DNA of 64,000 nt. Source: Sphaerimonospora mesophila NBRC 14179 = JCM 3151. Lineage in GTDB: Bacteria; Actinomycetota; Actinomycetes; Streptosporangiales; Streptosporangiaceae. The notes beneath the pieces were generated by a model. It saw nothing but the letters and a program-made list of their open reading frames with translations, was not told where the DNA came from and did not search any database. How positions within the stretch are numbered: the stretch's first letter is position 1; every line of letters begins with the position of its first letter. Shown here piece by piece: positions 26,923 through 34,907 of the stretch. The stretch is taken from the NCBI GenBank assembly GCA_001552515.1, contig BCRI01000001.1, forward strand, positions 62,001-126,000, read 5' to 3'. The translations under genes and the position numbers were made by a program.

Positions 26923-27714
26923 TCAATCGCTGCTGGAGAAATAGCTGATGAAGCGGAGGATCTCCAGGTAGAGCCAGACGAGGCTCAGCGTCAGGCCGAA
27001 CGCCATCAGCCAGGAGTAGCGCTCCGGCACGCCGGCCCGCACCCCCTGCTCGACCTCACTGAAGTCGAGGAGCAGGAAGAAGCAGCCGAGCAGGATCATC
27101 GCGACGCTGAAGATCCAGCCCAACGGGCTGTCGGTACGCAGACCGAGGCCACCGCCGACGAAGATGCTCGCGATCCAGTTGAGGAGCATGAGGCCGACCG
27201 CGGCGAACCCGGCGGCGATCACGAACTTCGTGAACTTCGGCGTGGGCCGGAAGATCTTGAGTGCGTAGACGGCCAGGGTGCCGCCGAAGGCCACCATCGT
27301 GCCGACGACCGCCTGCAGGACGATCCCCTTGGCGATGTAGTCGTCCGCGATGTGGCTGATGATGCCGATCGCGACGCCGTAGCAGACGGCGTAGCCGAGA
27401 ATGAGCGCGGGGTTCGTGCTCTGCTTGAACGAGACGATCAGTCCGATGACCAGACCGACCAGCGCCGCCGGGACGGCGAGAGCCGGGGGCAGGTCGAAGT
27501 ACCACGCCAGAGCCGCCGAGACGATCAGCGTGCCGAGCGTCATGAAGCCGCGCATCACGACGTCGTCGATCGTCATCGCCCGCCCGGCGGCGGGCGGCGC
27601 GTACGACGGCGCGCCGTACATCGCGTTCAACTGGTCAACGGATGGCGTGGGAGTGGACCAGGTCTGCTGACCGCCCGCCCCACGCCGGGTGAATATGGGG
27701 TTCCTGCTCTGCAT
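26923..27714 (-). CDS. Bax inhibitor-1 / YccA family membrane protein
   Basis: 263 residues: a Ser/Thr/Pro-rich cytosolic N-terminus of about 60 residues, then seven membrane helices (for example TLGTLIVSAALAWYF, LVGLVIGLIVSF, MILLGCFFLLLDF) ending in FISYFSSSD. The Asp in FLLLDFSEVEQGV is the conserved pore residue of BI-1 proteins, which leak Ca2+ in a pH-dependent way; whether that holds here is not known. CTGGAGG precedes the ATG at 27714. Confidence 0.9.
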   Translation of the reverse strand: MQSRNPIFTRRGAGGQQTWSTPTPSVDQLNAMYGAPSYAPPAAGRAMTIDDVVMRGFMTLGTLIVSAALAWYFDLPPALAVPAALVGLVIGLIVSFKQSTNPALILGYAVCYGVAIGIISHIADDYIAKGIVLQAVVGTMVAFGGTLAVYALKIFRPTPKFTKFVIAAGFAAVGLMLLNWIASIFVGGGLGLRTDSPLGWIFSVAMILLGCFFLLLDFSEVEQGVRAGVPERYSWLMAFGLTLSLVWLYLEILRFISYFSSSD

Positions 27715-28307
27715 CGCTGCTTGCCTCCAGGACGCGACTCGCCGATCAGCCTCTCGCACGGCTTTATCTGGGGATGTTGCCCGGGGAACGGCAGGCGCAC
27801 AAGTCCTGCCACTCCACCATGTCGTCCAACGGTCAGGGATCGCTCCCGGTTCCCGTCCCGGCGTCCCCCGGCGACGATCGAGGTAGTGAAACTGGGATGT
27901 TTCCTTTACTTGAGATATTCCAGCATAGCGCGAAGGCGTCGGTACTCGGCTTGGACAATGACCGCTGACCAGGAAAAACGAGTGCCGTTCCGCCATTGGC
28001 CGTCCCTTCGGCCGAGAGACAAACTAGGACGGTTCCTTTACTTGATGCATTCAAGTCTGGTGCTAGCGTGACAGGTACAGATTAGGACACCAGGCCCACG
28101 AGCAGGGCGGAAGACGCCTGACGCGGAACCCCCGTCCCATCTCGTCATAGAAGAACAGCTGCCGAAGCCCGGACCTGAAACACGCTCCCCGGTCCGAATT
28201 CCGGGTAGGTCGGGAGAAACCGGCAAACGGCGATGGGCGTCGCGCATGCCCCGGTCGATCACCACCAGCACCGCCGGGTAGCGGGCACGCCGTCAGGAGG
28301 ACGTCGG
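27715..28307. other. 593-bp non-coding region with two related 32-bp repeats
   Basis: No gene is supported here although one frame stays open across it. It holds two related 32-bp direct repeats (27889-27920 and 28021-28052; 26 of 32 positions match) whose centres are 132 bp apart. Each includes TTCCTTTACTTGA. The region must contain the promoters of both the BI-1 gene (minus) and the orphan kinase (plus). Confidence 0.55.
28040..28056. promoter_or_regulatory. Palindromic operator candidate ACTTGA-N5-TCAAGT
   Basis: ACTTGATGCATTCAAGT is a perfect inverted repeat with a 5-bp spacer, at the end of the second 32-bp repeat. The first repeat has a degenerate version (27909-27925). Probably a dimeric regulator site controlling the histidine kinase gene 252 bp downstream. 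Confidence 0.45.
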
Positions 28308-29798
28308 ATGCAGGCCATCCATTCACTGTTGGAGCGCAAGCGGTTATCCGTCCGCGGCCCGCGCCCGCAGTCCCTCCGTGGGTACATCACGCTCTTGGCC
28401 ACCCTGCTCGCGACGGTGCTGATGGTCCCGGCGGCGGTGCTGGGCACGATCGTGACCCGCCACGCGCTGACCGACGCGATGTGGACGGACGCGCGCGAGC
28501 AGGCGTCGATCACCGCCGCCGCCGTCCGGTCCGGTCGGCTCACCGATCCGATCACACCGCAGGTGTCCGGCATCGACCTGGTTCAGGTCGTCGGGCCCGG
28601 CCAGCGGGTCGTCGCCTCTTCTCCACGCGCGCTCGGCCTGCCGCCGCTGACCACGGTCTGGCCATCCGGGCGCGATTCCCAGGAGGATGTCGAGGTCTGC
28701 TCCGGCGACCGGCACGACTGCGTGCGCCTGTCCGCCATCCGGGTCGGGTCGCAGGTCGTGTACGCGGGGCGTCCCGCCTCGGTCACGACCGGGCCGCGCG
28801 GCTTCGATCTGCTCTTCGCGGCGCAGGCCGCCATCTTGATCGCATTGACCGGCTGGGGCGCGTGGAAGGTCGCCGGCCGGATCCTGCGTCCGGTCGAGGC
28901 CATCCGGGCCGAGCTGGCCGCCATCAACGTCCATGACCTGAGTACGCGAGTACCCGAGCCTCCCGGGGAGGACGAGATCGCCAAGCTCGCCCGCACCGTG
29001 AACAGCACGCTGAGCCGCATCGAACAGGCCAAGGAGACCACCATGCGTGCGCTTCAGTCGCAGCGGCAGTTCGCCGCCGACGCATCACACGAACTGCGCA
29101 CCCCTCTGGCCGGGCTGCGCGCACAGTTGGAGGAGGCCAGACTCCATCCCGAGCAGACCGACGTGCGTGAGATGGCCGAGCACGCGCTGCGCGACGTCGA
29201 GCGGCTGCAGGCGATCATCTCCGATCTGCTCCTGCTGGCCCGGGTGGCGACGAGCGGGCCGGCCGAGTGGCGGCCGGTCGACCTGGGCGAGCTGGTGCAG
29301 GACGAGATCTGCCAGCGAGGAGGCCGGATCCAGCCGCAGCTCAGCATCGAGGACGACGTCATGGTCAAGGTCGTCCCCGGCTATGTCGGCCGGCTGGTGG
29401 GCAATCTGCTGGACAACGCCCAGCGACACGCCAGGGGCACCATCGAGGTGTCGGTGCGCAAGGTCGGGCTGGACGCGGAACTGACCGTCAACGACGACGG
29501 CGAGGGCGTCCCCCCGGGTGAGCGCGAGCGGGTCTTCGAGCGGTTCATGCGACTCGACGCCGCACGCAGCCGCGACCGCGGCGGCACCGGGCTGGGCCTG
29601 GCCATCGCCCGAGACGTCGCCCTGTCTCACGGCGGGAAACTCCGGGTGGAGGACTCCCTGCTCGGGGGCGCCCGGTTCGTGCTCCAGCTTCCGCTCATGG
29701 CGGCCCTGCACAGGATGCACGCGAACTCCGACAACGCCACGTCCTGCGGCAAGGGCCGTACGCGCGGCCCCGGCCGCCCCCATCGGGCCCGCCCGTGA
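28308..29798 (+). CDS. Orphan sensor histidine kinase, EnvZ/PhoR type
   Basis: 496 residues. Membrane helix at about 29-51, extracytoplasmic sensor (about 52-170, with two Cys in EVCSGDRHDCVRL that could form a disulfide), second helix (about 173-193), HAMP, HisKA with FAADASHELRTPLAG, N box NLLDNAQRHA, and G boxes DDGEGV and GGTGLGLAIA. No response regulator lies beside it. TTA encodes residue 13 (28344-28346), the codon read by the UAA-anticodon tRNA 1.6 kb away. AGGAGG is 6 nt before the ATG. The last 35 residues are low complexity. Confidence 0.92.
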   Translation: MQAIHSLLERKRLSVRGPRPQSLRGYITLLATLLATVLMVPAAVLGTIVTRHALTDAMWTDAREQASITAAAVRSGRLTDPITPQVSGIDLVQVVGPGQRVVASSPRALGLPPLTTVWPSGRDSQEDVEVCSGDRHDCVRLSAIRVGSQVVYAGRPASVTTGPRGFDLLFAAQAAILIALTGWGAWKVAGRILRPVEAIRAELAAINVHDLSTRVPEPPGEDEIAKLARTVNSTLSRIEQAKETTMRALQSQRQFAADASHELRTPLAGLRAQLEEARLHPEQTDVREMAEHALRDVERLQAIISDLLLLARVATSGPAEWRPVDLGELVQDEICQRGGRIQPQLSIEDDVMVKVVPGYVGRLVGNLLDNAQRHARGTIEVSVRKVGLDAELTVNDDGEGVPPGERERVFERFMRLDAARSRDRGGTGLGLAIARDVALSHGGKLRVEDSLLGGARFVLQLPLMAALHRMHANSDNATSCGKGRTRGPGRPHRARP

Positions 29799-29840
29799 TC
29801 TCCCTGGTCCGGCACGCGTCTGGCGGACCCGATGGCGGAC

Positions 29841-29864
29841 CGTGACCTCGCCGCCGAGGTCACG
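29841..29864. terminator. Hairpin between the kinase gene and the tRNA
   Basis: CGTGACCTCG and CGAGGTCACG with a 4-nt loop, extended by GGAC/GTCC with one bulge. It lies between the end of a plus-strand gene and the 3' end of a minus-strand tRNA, so it can stop both. Confidence 0.65.
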
Positions 29865-29890
29865 GGTCCTTCCGGTGAGCGTCACGCGAG

Positions 29891-29963
29891 TGCCCCCGGT
29901 GGGACTCGAACCCACACCACAGCCCTTTTAAGGGGCTTGCCTCTGCCATTGGGCTACGGGGGC
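29891..29963 (-). tRNA. tRNA with anticodon UAA but a short (class I) variable loop
   Basis: 73 nt that fold as a full cloverleaf: acceptor GCCCCCG/CGGGGGC, D arm GCCC-loop-AGGC, anticodon arm AGCCC-CTTAAAA-GGGCT, variable loop GTGGT, T arm GTGGG-TTCGAGT-CCCAC and discriminator A73. Position 33 is T and 34-36 are TAA, which reads UUA (leucine). CCA is not encoded. Bacterial tRNA-Leu is class II with a variable arm of more than 10 nt, as in BldA; this one has 5 nt. It may be a leucine tRNA of unusual form, one charged with another amino acid, or a decayed gene, though all stems but one D-arm pair are intact. Confidence 0.8.
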
Positions 29964-30012
29964 GTCGCGATCATATGTCAAGGATCAGTCATGTGTAACC
30001 GGTTGTGGCTTA

Positions 30013-30040
30013 GGTCGTGTTTCAAAGCCACGTCCTTGCT
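30013..30040. repeat. Solo end of the inverted-repeat element
   Basis: GGTCGTGTTTCAAAG followed by a CCACGTCCT stretch matches 22 of 24 positions at the right end of the element at 25746-25892, read on the other strand. No matching second end is seen within 1 kb. Confidence 0.5.
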
Positions 30041-30110
30041 CGGATGACCCGTTCCCGGGCCGCGATCCGCGGTCGTGACGCGCCCCGTCGAGGTCGCTGC
30101 CAAGCAGCCT

Positions 30111-31460
30111 CTAGGTCGTCTTCACCTGGGCGGGCTGTCCTCCCTTCCTGGCCGCGGCGGCCCGGAACACATCGCGCGGGTGCTCGATCTCGCCCAGCGA
30201 GATGGTCTCCCTCTTGAAGAACAGCGCGAGCGTCCAATCTGCCACTACCCGCACCTTTCGGTTTAAGGTGGGCACTCGCGACAGATGGTACGTTCTGTGC
30301 ATAAACCAGGCAGGAAAGCCACGTAGCTTCATGCCGTAGACGTTCGCGACCCCTCGGTACAGGCCGAGACCGGCGACCGATCCGGCGTACTTGTGCCGAT
30401 AGTCCTTCAGCTTCCCACCGCGCAGGTACGCCGCGACGTTGTCGCCGAGGACCCTGGCCTGCCGTACGGCGTGCTGGGCGTTGGGCGCGCAGTAGCGGCC
30501 GGGGTTGGTCATGTCGGGCACCCCGGCGATATCCCCGGCCGCGAAGGCGCCCTTGACCCCGGCGACGGTCAACCGGGTGGTCGTCTTGATCCGTCCGCGC
30601 TCGTCCAGGGGAAGGTCGGTGTAGTCGACGACCGGGCTGGGCTTCACGCCGGCGGTCCACACGATCGTCGCCGACTCGAACTCGTCGCCGTCGGAGGTCT
30701 TGACGAGGCCGCCCACACAGGACTCCAGCCGGGTCTCCATCTTGAGCTCGATGCCGCGCTCGCGGAGCTGCTCGGCCGTCCACTCGCCCATCTCGGGGCC
30801 GACCTCGGGCAGGATGCGGTCGCTGGCCTCGATGAGGACCCAGCGCAGATCGCTCTTCTTGATGGCCGGGTAGTACTTGATCGAGTCCTCGGTCATGTCC
30901 TCGAGCTCGGCGAGCGCCTCGATGCCCGCGAAACCACCGCCGACCACGACGAAGGTGAGCGCCCGGCGGCGCACCTCCGGGTCGTCGGTCGAGTCGGCCC
31001 GGTCGAGCAGGGCGAGGACCCGGTTGCGCAGTGCGATGGCCTCGCCGATGGTCTTGAAGCCGATCGCCGCGTCGGCCAGGCCGGGGATGGGCAGCGTCCG
31101 GGAGATGGAGCCGGCCGCCATGACGACGACGTCGTACTCGATCTCCCGGGCGTGGCCGACGGACGGCTCGAAGACCAGGGTCCTGGCCGCGTGGTGCACC
31201 TTGGCGACCCGGCCGTTCAGGATCCGGACCTTCGGGAGCACGCGGCGGAGCGGGGCCACGACGTGGCGTGGGGAGATGTTCCCCGCCGCGGCCTCGGGGA
31301 GGAACGGCTGGTAGGTCATGTAGGACTGCGGGTCGATCAGCGTGATCTGCACGCTCCCGTCGCGGAGCTCCGCGCGCAGCGTGCGCTGGAGACGCAGGCC
31401 GGTGTAGAGGCCCACGTATCCACCGCCGACGATGACGATGTGCTTCGGCTTGCGGTTCAT
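30111..31460 (-). CDS. ndh: Type II NADH dehydrogenase
   Basis: 449 residues. Non-proton-pumping NADH:menaquinone oxidoreductase bound to the inner face of the membrane. FAD-binding HIVIVGGGYVGLYTG at the N-terminus, NADH-binding FVVVGGGFAGIEALAEL (about 175), the FAD motif GVKGAFAAGDIAGVPD (about 310), and quinone-site CAPNAQHAVRQA. The C-terminal helices (HRTYHLSRVPTLNRKVRVVADWTLALFF) are the membrane anchor. Start at MNRKPKHIVI with GGCAGGAGC upstream. Two Rex operators precede it, so it is almost certainly controlled by the NADH/NAD+ ratio. Confidence 0.95.
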   Translation of the reverse strand: MNRKPKHIVIVGGGYVGLYTGLRLQRTLRAELRDGSVQITLIDPQSYMTYQPFLPEAAAGNISPRHVVAPLRRVLPKVRILNGRVAKVHHAARTLVFEPSVGHAREIEYDVVVMAAGSISRTLPIPGLADAAIGFKTIGEAIALRNRVLALLDRADSTDDPEVRRRALTFVVVGGGFAGIEALAELEDMTEDSIKYYPAIKKSDLRWVLIEASDRILPEVGPEMGEWTAEQLRERGIELKMETRLESCVGGLVKTSDGDEFESATIVWTAGVKPSPVVDYTDLPLDERGRIKTTTRLTVAGVKGAFAAGDIAGVPDMTNPGRYCAPNAQHAVRQARVLGDNVAAYLRGGKLKDYRHKYAGSVAGLGLYRGVANVYGMKLRGFPAWFMHRTYHLSRVPTLNRKVRVVADWTLALFFKRETISLGEIEHPRDVFRAAAARKGGQPAQVKTT

Positions 31461-31473
31461 GCTCCTGCCCTCA

Positions 31474-31493
31474 CTTGTGAATCTATTCACAAG
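31474..31493. promoter_or_regulatory. Rex operator (ROP) 1, proximal to ndh
   Basis: TTGTGAATCTATTCACAA, a perfect match to the actinobacterial Rex consensus TTGTGAANNNNTTCACAA, flanked by C and G to give 9-bp arms. It ends 14 nt before the ndh start codon. Rex represses when NADH is low and releases when NADH is high. The match is seen; binding is inferred. Confidence 0.85.
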
Positions 31494-31625
31494 CTTAGGT
31501 CACGAGTTGGCATCCGCACCAACCCGCCTTGGGGAAAGTTATGCGGTTTTTCTGATCAGAGTCGAGGATGTCGGGTTTTCGCAGGTAGAAGATCCTTGGA
31601 ACTTCTGTCGGTGACCGATTTCACA

Positions 31626-31645
31626 CTCGTGAAGCAGTTCACAAG
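31626..31645. promoter_or_regulatory. Rex operator (ROP) 2, distal
   Basis: TCGTGAAGCAGTTCACAA, one mismatch from the Rex consensus, 152 bp upstream of the first. It overlaps the stop codon of the uracil-DNA glycosylase gene (31639-31641). Paired sites allow cooperative binding or looping across the ndh promoter. Confidence 0.7.
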
Positions 31646-32445
31646 CTCGTCGTCCGCGCGATCTCGACGGCCCTGGCGAAGACCGCGTCGAGCATCTCCG
31701 CCGTGACCCTGCCCGTGAAGGTGTTCTGCTGGCTGGGGTGGTAACAGCCGATCAGCGTCACCGGGGCCGTGCCGTACGAGATGGGCACCTCCACTCCGTG
31801 CCCGAACCGCGGTCTGCGCGACGGCAGCGTGAAGCCCGCCTCCCGCAGCGCGGGCCAGACGGCCTGCCAGGCGAAGCCGCCGAGCGCCACGATGACCCGG
31901 GTCGACTCGGCCGTCATCGCGAGCTCCCGGGCCAGCCAGGGGAAGCACGCGTCCCGCTCCTGGGTGGTCGGTTTGTTCGCGGGCGGTGCGCACCGGACCG
32001 CCGCCATCATCCGCGCCCCGATGAGCCGCTGACCGTCGCCGGCATGCGTGCTCGTCTCGCGGGTCGCCAGGCCCGTGCGGTACAGCGAGGCGAACAGCCA
32101 GTCACCGCTGCGGTCCCCCGTGAAGATCCTGCCCGTACGGTTCCCACCATGCGCCGCCGGAGCGAGCCCGACGATGAGCGTATGCGGCCGGTCGTCACCC
32201 CAGCCGGGGATCGGCCGGCCCCAGTAGGTCTCGTCGGCGAACGCCCGCCGTTTGGTGTCGGCGACGCTCTCCCGCCACTCGACGAGCCGGGGGCAGGCCC
32301 GGCACACCGACTGGCGGGCGGTCAACTCCGCGACCGTACGGCTCTCGCCCGCGAGTTTGGCCACGTCGAGGGCGTCATGGGCGACGGGGGTGTCGGGTCC
32401 GGCGGGGTCGCCCGGCCATCCGGATCCGGGAGGAACAGCACTCAT
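31639..32445 (-). CDS. Uracil-DNA glycosylase, family 5 (UDGb)
   Basis: 268 residues. Removes uracil and hypoxanthine from DNA. Motif 1 [19 protein letters not shown] has Ala in place of the catalytic Asp or Asn, as in UDGb; motif 3 [13 protein letters not shown] binds the minor groove. [12 protein letters not shown] supplies two of four Fe-S cysteines, the others being in RCAPPANKP and ERDACFPWL. The stop codon lies inside the distal Rex operator of ndh. Start is the ATG of MSAVPPG. Confidence 0.93.
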   Translation of the reverse strand: MSAVPPGSGWPGDPAGPDTPVAHDALDVAKLAGESRTVAELTARQSVCRACPRLVEWRESVADTKRRAFADETYWGRPIPGWGDDRPHTLIVGLAPAAHGGNRTGRIFTGDRSGDWLFASLYRTGLATRETSTHAGDGQRLIGARMMAAVRCAPPANKPTTQERDACFPWLARELAMTAESTRVIVALGGFAWQAVWPALREAGFTLPSRRPRFGHGVEVPISYGTAPVTLIGCYHPSQQNTFTGRVTAEMLDAVFARAVEIARTTSL

Positions 32446-32463
32446 GCCACCGATCGTGCCAGG

Positions 32464-32718
32464 TCACCCCGCCTGCCCGGGACGAGAACCCGGGAGTGCC
32501 CGGCTCACATCTCCGCTGCGAGGGACACGAGCGCTGCTGCGGGAGACGGCCACTCCCGCCAGGCACAGGGCGCCACCGGCCAGCGTGAGCGGACCGGGCA
32601 CCTCGTCGAGCAGCAGCCAGGACATGAGCACGACCAGTGCCGGCACGACGTAGGTGGTGGCGCCCAGCCGGCCGGCCGTGGTGCGGGCCAGGTCGCCCGC
32701 CGAAGCGATGAGATTTCC
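32464..32718 (-). pseudogene. Remnant of an EamA/DMT transporter
   Basis: Only the last two or three membrane helices of an EamA domain remain: RLGATTYVVPALVVLMSWLLLDEVPGPLTLAGGALCLAGVAVSR. The rest of the roughly 300-residue protein is absent; the frame runs upstream into the ArsR gene without transporter similarity. Compare the intact member at 62545-63573. Probably left by a deletion fused to the end of the regulator gene. Confidence 0.65.
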
Positions 32719-32752
32719 ATACGGCGAAGCTAAGCCGCGATCGTTTCGATGC

Positions 32753-33505
32753 TCAACGAAGTTTTTCGGGGCCGATGCCCAGGAGTTCCGCCAGCGCCCG
32801 TTCACCGCCGGGCGTCACCTTCACCGCCCGGCCGGAACCTATCCGTACGCACCATCCCGCGTCGAACGCGTGGCGGCACAGCACGGCCCCGGCGGTTCCC
32901 GCCAGATGCGGTCTGCGTTCGGTCCAGTCCAGGCAGCCGCGTACGAGAGGACGCCGCGTCCGCCGCCCTGTCAGGGCCATGCCCTGCTCGCCGAACCAGC
33001 GCATCCCCTCGTCGGTGAGCGCGAACCCGGTGTCCTGGCGCAGCAGTCCGCGCTCGGTCATCGCCTCGGTGATGGCGATGCCGAGCCGCCCGGCGAGATG
33101 GTCATAGCAGGTGCGCCCGCGCGCGAGGGCGTTGCTCGCGCTCGCGGCGCGGAGCGTGCGCGGTCCGCCCTCCGCCGGCCCGGTCCCGGCCGGTACGGCA
33201 TGCCCGGCGAGGTCCTCGATGAGGTGGGCGATCTCCGGATCCGCCAGCCGTACGTAACGATGGCGGCCCTGCCGTTCCTCGGCGAGCAGCCCGCCCTCGA
33301 CGAGTCTGCCCAGGTGTTCGCTGGTGGTGGAGGCGGCCACGCCGGCATGCCGCGCGAGCTCGCTCGTCGTCCACGCGCGGCCGTCGAGAAGCGCGAGGCA
33401 GAACGCCGCCCGGGTTTCGTCGGCGAGCAGGGCGGCCAACGCGGCCAGGCGGGCTCCCGCGCCCCGGCCGCGGGCCCCGCCATCCGAACGTCGAGTACGA
33501 GCCAT
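32753..33505 (-). CDS. ArsR-type winged-helix regulator
   Basis: 250 residues. Helix-turn-helix with TTSELARHAGVAASTTSEHLGRLVEGGLLAEERQGRHRYVRLAD (about 45-90) is an ArsR/HTH_20 fold; the C-terminal 150 residues form an effector domain with WFGEQGMAL and CLDWTERRPHLAGTAGA, typical of the longer actinobacterial members next to exporter genes. No Cys pair of metal sensors. Divergent from a P450 gene. Start at MARTRR; a TTG/ATG at 33523 is also open. Confidence 0.85.
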   Translation of the reverse strand: MARTRRSDGGARGRGAGARLAALAALLADETRAAFCLALLDGRAWTTSELARHAGVAASTTSEHLGRLVEGGLLAEERQGRHRYVRLADPEIAHLIEDLAGHAVPAGTGPAEGGPRTLRAASASNALARGRTCYDHLAGRLGIAITEAMTERGLLRQDTGFALTDEGMRWFGEQGMALTGRRTRRPLVRGCLDWTERRPHLAGTAGAVLCRHAFDAGWCVRIGSGRAVKVTPGGERALAELLGIGPEKLR

Positions 33506-33613
33506 GCCCCCAGCATGCGTCACGCACCGTTCGGCGATCCCCGAACCATCCCTCTCTCCCGCCCCCGGGAATGCGGGGAGTCCCGGAAAAAGATGTCTAT
33601 CCGGGGGGAAAAT

Positions 33614-34861
33614 ATGGGTAGGAACCGGGCCGTGTCCGACGACTCATGCCCCCCACTGTTCGGTCCGGCGTTCGACGCCGACCCCTATCCCGCCTATGAA
33701 TGGCTGCGACGCAACGCCCCGGTCACCCGGGTGCCGCTCCCCGGCTGCCAGGCATGGCTGGTGACCCGCTACGAGGACGCCGTGGTCACGCTCACCCACC
33801 CGTCCCTGGCCAAGGACCCCGCGGCCGGCTCCCCCGAGTGGCGGGCGGCGAGCCTGGGCCTGCCCCTCGACCACCGGCCGGGTCTGGCCCGCCACATGCT
33901 CAACGCGGACGGCGCCGACCACGCCAGGCTGCGCCGGCTGGTCGGCTCCGCCTTCACGCCACGGCGGATGGCGGGGCTGCGCGAGCGCGCCCAGGAGGTG
34001 ACCGACGATCTCCTCGACCGCCTGGACGGGCCGGAGGCCGACCTGATCGCGGGGCTCGCCTATCCCCTGCCGATCACGATCATCTGTGATCTGCTGGGCG
34101 TGCCGGAGGCGGACCGCCCCACCTTCCACCACCATGCCTCGGTCATCGACTCCTCCGCCGCCTCCGAGGTGGCGCAGATCGCGGAGGCCACCGACGCGCT
34201 GGAGAAGTTCCTCGCCGACCTCGTCGCGCTCAAACGCACGCACCCGGGCGACGACCTGCTCACCGATCTCGTCCGGCGCTCCACGCGAGGCGAGATCGAC
34301 GAGGACGAGCTGACCTCGACCGCGTTCCTGCTGCTGATCGCCGGGCACGAGACGACCGTCGCCCTGATCGGCAACGGGCTGCTCGCGCTCCTGCGTCACC
34401 CGGAGCAGACCGCCGCGCTTCGCTCGGATCCGGCCCGGCTGCCCGATTTCATCGACGAGATGCTGCGCTACGACGGCCCGGTGCGGAACGCCACCTGGCG
34501 CTTCCCCACCGAGCCCGTCGTCATCGGCGGCCAGGAGATGCTGCCGGGAGAGCCCATCCTCGTCTCGCTGCTGTCGGCCAATCGCGACCCGGCCGCCTTC
34601 CCCGATCCCGACGCGTTCTCCCCCTGCAGGGCGGGCGAACCGCACGGTACCTTCAGGCGCGAACCGCACCTGGCCTTCGGGCGAGGCCCGCACTATTGCG
34701 TGGGGGCGGCCCTCGCGAAGATCGAGGCCGAGGCCGCGATCGGCAGCGTGCTGCGCCGCTTCCCCGAGCTGTCGCTCGCCGTCGATCCCGCCGACCTCAC
34801 CTGGTGGCCGAGCGCGATCATGCGCGGCATGTTCTCCCTGCCCGTCCGCCTGTACGGATGA
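33614..34861 (+). CDS. Cytochrome P450 (CYP105/107-like)
   Basis: 415 residues, soluble bacterial class. I-helix oxygen-activation motif IAGHETTV (about 249), ExxR as EMLRY (about 290), and heme loop LAFGRGPHYCVGAALAKIE (Cys about 360). No redox partner gene is adjacent. Substrate unknown; such enzymes hydroxylate secondary metabolites or xenobiotics. GGGGGGAA precedes the ATG at 33614, which decides it over an in-frame ATG at 33593. The frame is open far upstream to 32654, without P450 similarity. Confidence 0.94.
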   Translation: MGRNRAVSDDSCPPLFGPAFDADPYPAYEWLRRNAPVTRVPLPGCQAWLVTRYEDAVVTLTHPSLAKDPAAGSPEWRAASLGLPLDHRPGLARHMLNADGADHARLRRLVGSAFTPRRMAGLRERAQEVTDDLLDRLDGPEADLIAGLAYPLPITIICDLLGVPEADRPTFHHHASVIDSSAASEVAQIAEATDALEKFLADLVALKRTHPGDDLLTDLVRRSTRGEIDEDELTSTAFLLLIAGHETTVALIGNGLLALLRHPEQTAALRSDPARLPDFIDEMLRYDGPVRNATWRFPTEPVVIGGQEMLPGEPILVSLLSANRDPAAFPDPDAFSPCRAGEPHGTFRREPHLAFGRGPHYCVGAALAKIEAEAAIGSVLRRFPELSLAVDPADLTWWPSAIMRGMFSLPVRLYG

Positions 34862-34907
34862 TCCCGCGCCCGTAGGGATGATCCGCACCGGTGGGAACGA
34901 TCCGATC
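34851..34907 (+). repeat. Three degenerate 19-bp tandem repeats
   Basis: Units start at 34851, 34870 and 34889 and share GGATGATCC or GGAACGATCC. They span the P450 stop codon and reach the end of the convergent HAAS gene. Confidence 0.45.

Noticed and set aside
27352-28071. 239-codon plus-strand frame across the BI-1 gene and its upstream region
   Set aside because: Mostly antisense to the BI-1 gene; the repeated peptide KLGxFLYL comes from the 32-bp DNA repeats being spaced by a multiple of three.
29891-29963. Reading the tRNA as tRNA-Lys
   Set aside because: A lysine anticodon needs TTT or CTT at 34-36; the 7-nt loop CTTAAAA places TAA there and no other pairing gives a good stem.
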